NCBI GenBank assembly: GCA_937896205.1
Contig: CALBNA010000415.1
Coordinates: 1 to 6,573 of the forward strand
DNA from: an uncultured Campylobacter sp.
Lineage (GTDB): Bacteria > Campylobacterota > Campylobacteria > Campylobacterales > Campylobacteraceae
Direction: 5' to 3'
Length of the DNA stretch: 6,573 nt
In this document: piece after piece, positions 1 through 5,937 of the stretch
Layout of the letters: every line of letters begins with the position of its first letter
How positions within the stretch are numbered: position 1 is the stretch's first letter
Notes under the pieces: generated by a model
The model's database searches: none
What the model was told of the DNA's origin: nothing
What the model saw: the letters and a program-made list of their open reading frames with translations, nothing else
Program-made: the position numbers and the translations under genes

Positions 1-405
1 AGCAAACGGGAAGCTCTTGCGCGTGGCTAGGATTTTGCATTTTGGATTTACGCTTTTGGCCGCCTCGTTCATCGCTCTTGCGTAGGTGGCGATCCGGCAG
101 GCGTACTCTAGGCAAATTTGCGCTAGTTTCCAGGCTTTATGCACATTATCGTAACTGCCGCTGATTTTTACGATCGGTTGTTTTGCGGCCGCAACGGCGG
201 AGTTTGGGACGCAAATTTGCGCCTCGCAGTCTAGCAAACGAGCGATACCGGCCGCTACGTCTACGCAGCTAACCGTCACGTCCTCGCGCGGCAGTATGGT
301 TAAAACGGCGTTTTTGCGGATGCCTTGAAGCGAAGTCGTGAGATCAAAGTAGGGCAGATCCTCGCCGATATAGGCTAAAATTTCTGCGTCATTTATCTTG
401 ATCAT
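1..405 (-). CDS. modD: ModD, N-terminal part (NadC-like phosphoribosyltransferase family), cut by window edge
   Basis: The first 135 residues of a protein that is normally about 280 aa; the rest lies beyond base 1. ModD is a paralogue of quinolinate phosphoribosyltransferase (NadC), named from molybdate-transport operons; its true reaction is not settled. Visible signatures are EDLPYFDLTT at residues 15-24, the W92 region leading into LEYACRIAT at 99-107, and TRKSFP at 128-133, matching the ModD/NadC 'IAT...TRKTFPG' stretch that carries substrate-binding Arg/Lys. Phe stands where many family members have Gly after the FP pair. The ATG at 403-405 is preferred because the N-terminus then matches ModD proteins; it overlaps the end of the upstream gene by 17 nt, so coupled translation is likely. 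No mod transporter genes are visible in the window. The family call is good; the function is uncertain. Confidence 0.82.
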   Translation of the reverse strand, partial: MIKINDAEILAYIGEDLPYFDLTTSLQGIRKNAVLTILPREDVTVSCVDVAAGIARLLDCEAQICVPNSAVAAAKQPIVKISGSYDNVHKAWKLAQICLEYACRIATYARAMNEAAKSVNPKCKILATRKSFPFA

Positions 406-673
406 CGCTTGCTAGCCTCTTTGCTTCGGCGTTTTTCTTATTTGCGTTTACGATCATATTTCTAAAAATGCCGTTTTCGTAGAGTCCAGCGTGATATAGC
501 GAAAAGCCCACGAATGCGATGCCTGCGATCGTATGTAGTTTCTCGCAGCGGCTTTTGTTTCTGCCTTTAAGCCCTAGCGCCGTTAGGCAAACTGTGGCTA
601 GGGTGACGCTCATGCCGATTTTTGCGACTTTTCTATGGGTTTGTAAATTTAAAAGTTGTCCGTTTATGTTCAT
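389..673 (-). CDS. Small two-helix membrane protein with paired histidines
   Basis: Not recognised as a named family. With the ATG at 671-673 it is 94 aa. Helix 1 spans about residues 17-34 and helix 2 about 47-64, joined by a basic loop (KGRNKSR), followed by a hydrophilic Lys/Asp-rich tail. Helix 2 carries H47 and H61, exactly 14 residues apart, and H13 lies just before helix 1. That spacing is the one used by b-type cytochromes to bind two stacked haems, so a small haem or metal membrane protein is conceivable, but one such helix is not proof. The ATG overlaps the TGA of the upstream symporter (ATGA, 670-673) and has a GGAG six bases upstream. An in-frame TTG at 686-688 would add five residues but sits inside that GGAG region and is less likely. 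It also overlaps modD by 17 nt. Confidence 0.7.
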   Translation of the reverse strand: MNINGQLLNLQTHRKVAKIGMSVTLATVCLTALGLKGRNKSRCEKLHTIAGIAFVGFSLYHAGLYENGIFRNMIVNANKKNAEAKRLASDDQDK

Positions 674-2130
674 TTTTTTCTCCAGCAAGTTGTGTTTGCG
701 ATGCCTATGCTCTCAGGGTCAAATTCCGGATTTAGCCCCGCTTTTCTTTGCGATTCGTAGTCTTTTAGGGCTTTTATCATGACTTTTGATAGCATAAAGA
801 TCGCCGCGATATTTATCGTAGCCATCGCCGCCATCGTGATATCGGCGATATTCCAAGCGATAGTTAGGTTCATCTGCGCTCCGACGAATATCATCGCGAC
901 CGCCGTTAGCTTAAAGGCTATGGCGACCTTGTGGTTTTTGGTAAGGTATTTGATATTTGCCTGCGCGTAGTAGTAGTTGCCGATCAGCGACGTGATGGCA
1001 AAAAGCACCACCGCAAGCGTCGTAAAGTGAAGTCCGATCTCGCCGTAGTACTCGCGCATCGCGGCCTGCACCAAAGGAAGCGCGGTGAGCAGCTCGCCGC
1101 CGGCACCCGTTTGCTTTGTGATATAGGCCTGCGAGAAAAGCACTATCATGCCGGAAGCCACGCAGATCGTCATATCTATAAAAACCGCCATCACCTGCAC
1201 GAGTCCTTGCTTTACAGGGTGGCTAGTGTGAGCCGCGGCGGCCGCGTTTGGCGCAGAACCCATGCCGGCTTCGTTTGAAAACAGGCCGCGCTTGATACCG
1301 TAGACGATCACGCTGCCCGCAAATCCGCCGAATATCGCCTTAAAATCAAAGGCGCTTTTCATGATCATATCAAAGACGGCCGGAAGCTTGTCTAAATTTA
1401 AGCAGATCGCGATAAAGGCTAGCAGGATATAGGCAAGCGCCATAAAAGGCACGATGTAGGAGCTAACTTTGCCGATGACGTGGCTCTTGCTAAAAAACAT
1501 CACCGCCGCAAATGCCGTTAGGATGAGGCCAATACCCACGGGTAAGCCGCTATCGCTAAAGCTCGTAGCGCTTGCGCTTTGGTCGTAGTAAATTTGAAAA
1601 GCGGAGGTCATGGTGTAGCTTTGTAGGCCGTTAAATCCATATGCGTACGTGATGATAAGGATAACGGCAAAAAGCGTAGCTAGCCATTTAATGCCTAGTC
1701 CGTTTTTGATGTAGTATGCCGGGCCGCCTTTAAAGCCGAATACGTCTTTGGTCTTGTAAATTTGAGCTAGCGTACTCTCGGCAAATGCCGAAGCTGCGCC
1801 CAAAAACGCCATGAGGCACATCCAAAATAGCGCACCCGGACCGCCGGCTACGATAGCAGCGGAGATGCCGGCGATATTTCCGATGCCCACGCGCGAGGCG
1901 GTGGAGATCATAAGCGCTTGAAAGGGCGTGAGGTGGTGCTTGTTGTATTTATCCTTTTTCTCGACTAGGACCTTGCAAGCCTCGAAAAACATCCTAAACT
2001 GCACGAACCTCGTAATATAGCTAAAATAAATACCGGTAAGAACGAGCACGATGACCAAAAAATAGCCGTATAAAAAGTCGTTGGCTAGCGACATCTCGTC
2101 GTTCATAAATTTTAAAATTTTATCTATCAA
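670..2130 (-). CDS. Sodium:alanine/glycine symporter, AGCS family
   Basis: A complete 486-aa inner-membrane protein, normal length for the AGCS (alanine or glycine:cation symporter, AlsT/DagA-like) family, which imports small neutral amino acids with sodium. About ten to eleven hydrophobic segments are visible. Family signatures are GIGNIAG at residues 82-88, FAESTLAQIYK at 116-126, RGLFSNEAGMGSAPNAAAAA at 281-300, GNYYYAQAN at 384-392 and W426 with N428-IAD. The start is TTG at 2128-2130, with GAAGGA seven bases upstream; an in-frame stop at 2134-2136 rules out a longer form. An ATG at 2104-2106 (residue 9) has no ribosome binding site. It begins 17 nt after the ATPase stop, so it appears to belong to the same transcript, which is unexpected for a metal-handling operon. 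Substrate preference between alanine, glycine and others cannot be read from sequence. Confidence 0.93.
   Translation of the reverse strand: MIDKILKFMNDEMSLANDFLYGYFLVIVLVLTGIYFSYITRFVQFRMFFEACKVLVEKKDKYNKHHLTPFQALMISTASRVGIGNIAGISAAIVAGGPGALFWMCLMAFLGAASAFAESTLAQIYKTKDVFGFKGGPAYYIKNGLGIKWLATLFAVILIITYAYGFNGLQSYTMTSAFQIYYDQSASATSFSDSGLPVGIGLILTAFAAVMFFSKSHVIGKVSSYIVPFMALAYILLAFIAICLNLDKLPAVFDMIMKSAFDFKAIFGGFAGSVIVYGIKRGLFSNEAGMGSAPNAAAAAHTSHPVKQGLVQVMAVFIDMTICVASGMIVLFSQAYITKQTGAGGELLTALPLVQAAMREYYGEIGLHFTTLAVVLFAITSLIGNYYYAQANIKYLTKNHKVAIAFKLTAVAMIFVGAQMNLTIAWNIADITMAAMATINIAAIFMLSKVMIKALKDYESQRKAGLNPEFDPESIGIANTTCWRKK
680..683 (-). promoter_or_regulatory. Ribosome binding site that sets the two-helix protein start
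   Basis: On the minus strand GGAG is followed by six A residues and then the ATG at 671-673. It lies within the 3' end of the symporter gene and supports this ATG over the TTG at 686-688. Confidence 0.65.
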
Positions 2131-2137
2131 CCGTCAT

Positions 2138-2143
2138 TCCTTC
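2138..2143 (-). promoter_or_regulatory. Ribosome binding site for the TTG start of the AGCS symporter
   Basis: GAAGGA on the minus strand lies seven bases before the TTG at 2128-2130, within the 17-nt gap after the ATPase gene. The internal ATG at 2104-2106 is preceded only by A/T-rich sequence, so this site decides for TTG. Confidence 0.6.
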
Positions 2144-2147
2144 AAAT

Positions 2148-4223
2148 TTACTTCGCGCCTATCTTGACGCCTTTCATCGAATTTGCCAATAGTCCGATCG
2201 TCGTACCGTTGTGCAAAACGGCCGTGGCGATAGGGTTAAAGAGACCAAACGTAGCACCCGCTAGGATGAGTGAGTTTATACCGACGGTGGCGTTAAAATT
2301 CGTATTTATCAACCTCATAGTTTTGTTCGCGACGTCTTTTGCGACGGCGACTGAGCCGATGTCGTCTTTTAGTAGGCTTATGTCGGCGGTGGCTTTTGCT
2401 ATATCGGCGCCCTTTTGCATGCTGATGCCTACGTGCGCCTTGGTGAGGCTTGGCGCGTCGTTGATACCGTCTCCGACGAAGGCTACTTTTTTACCCTCGG
2501 CTTTTAGCTGCTCGATGATGCCTGCTTTATCGGTAGGTAGGCAGTTTGCGTAGACTCTATCGATACCTAGCTCGCTTGCTACCTGATCGGCTTTAGACTG
2601 CACGTCGCCAGTTAGCATTATCAGCTCTTTTACGCCTAGTTTTCGTAGCTTTGCTAGCGTTTGCGCCGCGTTTTCTCGCATGGTGTCGCGCATGGCGATG
2701 ACGCCTAAGAGCTCTTTGTCGTAGCCTACGTAAAGTAGCGTGAGTCCGCTGTCTACTTCGCTTTTTATGATTTCTTCGTGTTTGCTAAATGAAATTTGCT
2801 CGTCGTCCTCTAAAAAATGCCGCGAGCCGATCACGACCTCTTTGCCGCCTACGTATGTTTTGACTCCGTGAGCAACGATAAACTCGACCTCGTCGTGGTG
2901 GATGTGGTGAAAGCCTATCTCGCGCGCGGCCTTTACGATAGCCTCGGCTACCGGGTGGAAGTAGTGCTCCTCAGCGCTTGCGGTCAAATTTAAGAGCTGC
3001 GCTTCGGTAAATTCCTTTTTAAACGAGTGAACCTTGACGACGCTTAGGCTGCCGTGCGTTAGCGTACCTGTTTTATCAAAGACGAAAGTATCGGCGCTCG
3101 CTAGCGCTTCGATAGCTTTGGCGCCTTTTATCAGTACGCCGTTGCGACCCGCTTTTGAGATGCTTGATTTAAAGGCGACGGGCGTGGCTAGCTTTAGCGC
3201 GCAGGAGTAGTCCGCCTGCAAGACGCTAGCTACGCGGGTCATATCGCGGCTAAGTAGATACGAAACGCCGGCTAGACTTAGCGTTACTGGCACTAGCTTG
3301 TCAGCCAGCTTCGTGGCTTTTAGTCCGACGGCCGATTTTTCGTTTAGTGAGCTTTGGATGTAGGATTTTATCCTCGCAGTCGCGCTCTCGGCGGCTATGC
3401 TCTCGGCCCAGATTTTTATACGTCCGTCCTCGACGACCGTTCCGCTCATCACGCGGTCGCCGCGCTCTTTTTTGACGGGTTCTGCCTCACCCGTCATCGA
3501 GACTTGATTTACGCTTGCGGTGCCTTCCACGATATAGCCGTCGATGCCGATGCTCTCGCCCGTGCCGACGACTACGATGTCGCCTATTTTAACGTCTACG
3601 GTCGCGATTTTTTTGAGGGATTTTTTGCCGTGATCATTTATCTCGATCCAGACTTCTTCGATGTTTGGGCGAGCTAGCTCTTTGATGAGGTCGTCGCTGC
3701 GGTGTACGGCGCTTTCTTCCATGTATTCGCCGATGGTTAGCATGAGATTTGTGCTATTTGCCGCTAAAAAGTCGCGCCTAGCCAGGCTCACGCCCACTGC
3801 GGTGGCTTCGAGTACTTTTGAGGTTATGCCTTCGTTTACGGCTTCGCTTGCGCCTTCTTTTAGTAGCGGAGCTGCGGCTATCAGGCTAGCCATAGCTTTT
3901 ACTCCGTCGTTGTTTATAAGAGGCGTGATGGCTAGAGCCGTTGCTGCCTTATAAATCTCAGCCTTGCTCGGGCTATTTTTGCGCTTGTTAAAATTTGCGA
4001 TCGGCAAATTTTCGATGAACTCTTTGATTTCGTTTAAATTTGAGTCAAAGCCGACGATGATACTTTTTGCTTTTTTGTTTACCCTGACGTTTTTTGCGTA
4101 TCTAAACTCCGAAATTTGAGCCTCCAAGCGGCTCTCGTCGCAGTCCTCGCCGATGCGTTCGCAGACGAAGCGCACGCGGTTTTTAGTCAGGTGCGCGATG
4201 CGAACGTTATTTTTGGGAGTCAA
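2148..4223 (-). CDS. P1B-type metal-transporting ATPase, FezB-like
   Basis: A complete 691-aa ATP-driven metal pump. Catalytic landmarks are TGEAEPVKK at 244-252 (actuator loop), DKTGTLT at 383-389 (phosphorylated D383), the P1B-specific HP pair at 423-424, TGD at 538-540 and GDGIND at 584-589. The membrane cysteine motif is atypical: YSC at 339-341 followed by ALKLATP, where CPC, SPC or TPC is usual. The first ~75 residues look like a degenerate HMA domain with an arginine-rich NRVRF (15-19) and no CxxC. A His cluster (HHIHH, 439-443) and AHGV (451-454) lie in the nucleotide-binding domain. C-terminal helices carry HNGTT at 671-675. The start is TTG at 4221-4223, overlapping the upstream gene by 17 nt. 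These traits match the ATPase clade that includes the ferrosome protein FezB (P1B-6 as I recall it). Metal and direction are not shown; iron is favoured by the neighbours, zinc or manganese remain possible. Confidence 0.9.
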   Translation of the reverse strand: MTPKNNVRIAHLTKNRVRFVCERIGEDCDESRLEAQISEFRYAKNVRVNKKAKSIIVGFDSNLNEIKEFIENLPIANFNKRKNSPSKAEIYKAATALAITPLINNDGVKAMASLIAAAPLLKEGASEAVNEGITSKVLEATAVGVSLARRDFLAANSTNLMLTIGEYMEESAVHRSDDLIKELARPNIEEVWIEINDHGKKSLKKIATVDVKIGDIVVVGTGESIGIDGYIVEGTASVNQVSMTGEAEPVKKERGDRVMSGTVVEDGRIKIWAESIAAESATARIKSYIQSSLNEKSAVGLKATKLADKLVPVTLSLAGVSYLLSRDMTRVASVLQADYSCALKLATPVAFKSSISKAGRNGVLIKGAKAIEALASADTFVFDKTGTLTHGSLSVVKVHSFKKEFTEAQLLNLTASAEEHYFHPVAEAIVKAAREIGFHHIHHDEVEFIVAHGVKTYVGGKEVVIGSRHFLEDDEQISFSKHEEIIKSEVDSGLTLLYVGYDKELLGVIAMRDTMRENAAQTLAKLRKLGVKELIMLTGDVQSKADQVASELGIDRVYANCLPTDKAGIIEQLKAEGKKVAFVGDGINDAPSLTKAHVGISMQKGADIAKATADISLLKDDIGSVAVAKDVANKTMRLINTNFNATVGINSLILAGATFGLFNPIATAVLHNGTTIGLLANSMKGVKIGAK

Positions 4224-4551
4224 TTTCGGCCTTTACATCTTCAAATCGCTCTTTTAGTTCTTCAAATCCTGCTTGAAGCAAATTTGATCCTTTTGCGATA
4301 GCTGAAAATAGCGCTTTTTGCGCGTTTTCGTTTGTTAGCACGTATGCCACGACGCCGCCTATGAGCGCACCTTTTATAAAGCCTGCCGCGTTAAAATTTG
4401 CCGGGACAAAGTCTTTTAGCGCGTCGTTTATGCCGCGGTCAAACGCGCTTGGCGCGCCGGTAGTCTTTACCGTAGTCGTCGTAGTCGTCGTGCTGCCGTC
4501 GTCGTTTAGCTGATTTACTGTTTGAGTTTGATTGATGTATGGGTTTTTCAT
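4207..4551 (-). CDS. YtxH/PacL-like single-span membrane scaffold protein
   Basis: A 114-aa protein in three parts. The N-terminus (1-56) is polar and includes a run of seven threonines (21-27). One glycine-rich membrane segment (about 57-73) contains GALIGGVVAY at 61-70. A C-terminal amphipathic helix (74-112) contains GFEELKERFEDVKAEI (95-110). TM-plus-charged-helix proteins of this kind (YtxH-type; PacL in mycobacteria) are often encoded beside P1B ATPases, and PacL is known to scaffold its pump. By analogy this protein may cluster or stabilise the ATPase encoded directly downstream, which starts within its last codons. The ATG at 4549-4551 forms an ATGA overlap with the preceding stop and has AGAGGA upstream. 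No metal-binding Cys or His is present, unlike PacL's acidic/His tail. The family-level call is tentative. Confidence 0.75.
   Translation of the reverse strand: MKNPYINQTQTVNQLNDDGSTTTTTTTVKTTGAPSAFDRGINDALKDFVPANFNAAGFIKGALIGGVVAYVLTNENAQKALFSAIAKGSNLLQAGFEELKERFEDVKAEIDSQK
4230..4234 (-). promoter_or_regulatory. Ribosome binding site for the TTG start of the ATPase
   Basis: AAAGG on the minus strand lies six bases before the TTG at 4221-4223, inside the end of the upstream gene. An in-frame TAA at 4233-4235 prevents any longer ORF and there is no nearby in-frame ATG, so TTG is the best start. Confidence 0.65.
4472..4491 (-). repeat. Short in-frame tandem repeat encoding poly-threonine
   Basis: The plus strand reads GTAGTCGTC twice in a row (4472-4480 and 4481-4489), flanked by near-copies. 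It encodes most of the seven-threonine run of the scaffold-like protein. The unit is nine bases, so gain or loss would change Thr number without a frameshift. Confidence 0.6.
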
Positions 4552-4853
4552 TTACTTTCCTCTAAATTTTTGATTAGTTTCTCTGTCGCAACTACGCCTG
4601 CGATACCGACGGCAACGGTTGCCGCAGCCGCAAGATAGCGCGCCGAGACTAGTTTGTTTGATGCGCTGATAGCGCACGCCGTGACGATACCGCCTTGGAT
4701 AGCGATTTTAGTCGTTTTAGCTACGGCCTGCGTCTTGCTGACCTTGCCTTTTTTATAGTTTAGTATTTCTACGCCGCCCGCTGCTATCGCGCCGATTAGC
4801 GCGCCGCTTATCATATGATCTACTGGGAGTCTGGTTGTTGATGTTAAATTCAT
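4548..4853 (-). CDS. Small glycine/alanine-rich membrane protein
   Basis: A 101-aa hydrophobic protein, not a named family to me. Three possible membrane segments are visible: 14-31 with GALIGAIAAGG at 17-27, about 47-66, and 70-90 (AAAATVAVGIAGVV within). A basic loop (YKKGKVSKTQ, 33-42) separates the first two. The glycine-zipper style resembles small integral proteins of bacterial organelle membranes and of ATPase-associated clusters. Only one Cys (C60) and one His (H13) occur, so metal binding is not obvious. The ATG at 4851-4853 has AAGG six bases upstream. It follows the preceding gene by 12 nt and overlaps the next by ATGA, so it is firmly within the operon. A structural or assembly role beside the ATPase is inference from context only. 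Confidence 0.72.
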   Translation of the reverse strand: MNLTSTTRLPVDHMISGALIGAIAAGGVEILNYKKGKVSKTQAVAKTTKIAIQGGIVTACAISASNKLVSARYLAAAATVAVGIAGVVATEKLIKNLEESK

Positions 4854-4865
4854 TCTATACCTTTA

Positions 4866-5267
4866 TTATTTTTCTAAATTCGGTTCAAGCGCGTTTGCGA
4901 TATCTTCGGCTAAAATTTCGGTTTGTGTAGCCGCTTTTGCCGGAGCTTTTTTAGCTCTTGGAGCTCTTTTTTTCTTAGCTTTTGTTTTCTCGGCTTCTTT
5001 TTCAGATTTCTCTGCGGCTACTTCGGCGCTAGTGCGTCTTGTGCGTTTTTTTGTTTCGGTCGCCTCTTCGCTTGTTTTAGCAAATTTTTTCTCGGCGTAC
5101 TCTTTTGCTTCGCCTATTTTTTTCTCGGCAAATTCTTTTGCGTTTTCGGCAAACTCTTTGCCTTTATCAAGCCCGGTTTCAAGGGCTGATTTGATTTTGT
5201 CTTTGTTGTTAAAAGCTGCGACGGCTAAACCTCCTAAGATTGCTCCTGCGATAAACGGTAATGCCAT
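4866..5267 (-). CDS. YtxH-like membrane-anchored protein with Lys/Ala-rich basic tail
   Basis: A 133-aa protein. Residues 4-20 form a glycine-rich membrane anchor (AGAILGGLAVAAF at 7-19). Residues 35-65 form an amphipathic helix built of near-repeats (KEFAENA, KEFAEKK, KEYAEKK). Residues 72-112 are extremely basic and rich in Lys, Arg, Ala and Pro (such as KKKRAPRAKKAPAK, 98-111), resembling histone-like tails. Residues 114-133 are an acidic helical end. The anchor-plus-helix layout is of YtxH type. The basic tail would suit an anionic partner such as DNA, polyphosphate or a phosphate-containing mineral; that is inference. The ATG at 5265-5267 has AAGGA six bases upstream. The gene lies 22 nt after the ferritin-like gene and 12 nt before the next. 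Confidence 0.75.
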   Translation of the reverse strand: MALPFIAGAILGGLAVAAFNNKDKIKSALETGLDKGKEFAENAKEFAEKKIGEAKEYAEKKFAKTSEEATETKKRTRRTSAEVAAEKSEKEAEKTKAKKKRAPRAKKAPAKAATQTEILAEDIANALEPNLEK

Positions 5268-5289
5268 TTTTTATCCTTTATGTTGAATT

Positions 5290-5937
5290 TTATTCTTTAT
5301 CTTTATTTTTATCTAAATTTTTACTAAGCATCATGCTGGCTAATCCGCCGAGCGCCAAACCGCCGAAAAATGAAAAATTCGGATTGTTTAAAAGCGCGAT
5401 AGCGTCCTCTTTGCTGCCTTGCCCAGAGCCTATGCGCTCTAGCGTTTGGCTGATTTGTTTAAAGCTATCCGAATCAAAAGCGTTTAAGATATTGTCGCTC
5501 GGATTTTGAGCCGTTTGCGCCTGCTCCTCTTGGCTTGCGTTACCCGCACCTTGAAACTGTGCGGCTAAAATTTGAGCCAGTTTTGCTTTGAGAGCCGGAA
5601 TGTATTCGTTGTTTGACGTAGCCCAGAGCCTAAAGCAGACGTCTTTAAAGTTTTCATCGCTCAGGCTGTCGGTCAAATTTTCATAAAACGCGTTTAGCTC
5701 AAGCTCGTAGTTTAGGGCTTTTATAAAGCAAGCGTCAAGATCCTCGCACGCTAAAGCGCAAAAAACTTGCGGGTCGGCAGGATCTGCGTAGGACTTTAAA
5801 AGCTCCAGTCCGCTTCGTCTAACCGCTAAAATTTGATCAAAAATTTCATCTTTTTTGCAGACGTTTTCGTAAAATTTAATGCCCTGCGACTCTAGTAAAA
5901 ACACCGCATTTGCGGCTTGCTTTAGCTCCTCGTTCAT
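5290..5937 (-). CDS. Putative ferritin-like four-helix protein with C-terminal membrane segment
   Basis: A 215-aa protein. Residues 1-125 are predicted almost wholly helical in four stretches (about 3-28, 31-50, 64-91, 94-124) with acidic and aromatic pairs typical of ferritin-like bundles: E16 with F22-YE, E45, YELELNAFYE at 77-86, and NNEYIPAL at 109-116. The usual ExxH motifs of a di-iron centre are not seen, so the metal site is degenerate or different. A polar Gln/Asn/Ser-rich linker (126-148) and a short helical stretch lead to a glycine-rich hydrophobic segment (189-204, GGLALGGLASMM) and a charged end, suggesting a membrane anchor. Within a metal-ATPase operon an iron storage or sensing role is plausible but unproven. 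The start ATG (5935-5937) overlaps the upstream TGA (ATGA); only a weak GGCGG precedes it, so translational coupling is likely. The fold assignment is my reading of the pattern. Confidence 0.72.
   Translation of the reverse strand: MNEELKQAANAVFLLESQGIKFYENVCKKDEIFDQILAVRRSGLELLKSYADPADPQVFCALACEDLDACFIKALNYELELNAFYENLTDSLSDENFKDVCFRLWATSNNEYIPALKAKLAQILAAQFQGAGNASQEEQAQTAQNPSDNILNAFDSDSFKQISQTLERIGSGQGSKEDAIALLNNPNFSFFGGLALGGLASMMLSKNLDKNKDKE

Noticed and set aside
519..1278. Plus-strand ORFs of 63-115 codons opposite the two-helix and symporter genes
   Set aside because: They lie antisense to genes with clear family motifs, lack recognisable domains and are shadows of the minus-strand coding.
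2104..2106. ATG at residue 9 as the symporter start
   Set aside because: No ribosome binding site precedes it, while the TTG at 2128-2130 has GAAGGA at good spacing.
2164..4301. Plus-strand ORFs opposite the ATPase
   Set aside because: They are antisense to a gene with every P-type ATPase motif in place, have biased composition and show no independent evidence.
4923..5509. Plus-strand Phe/Ser/Leu-rich ORFs
   Set aside because: They are reverse-complement images of Lys/Glu/Ala-rich coding on the minus strand and are not plausible proteins.
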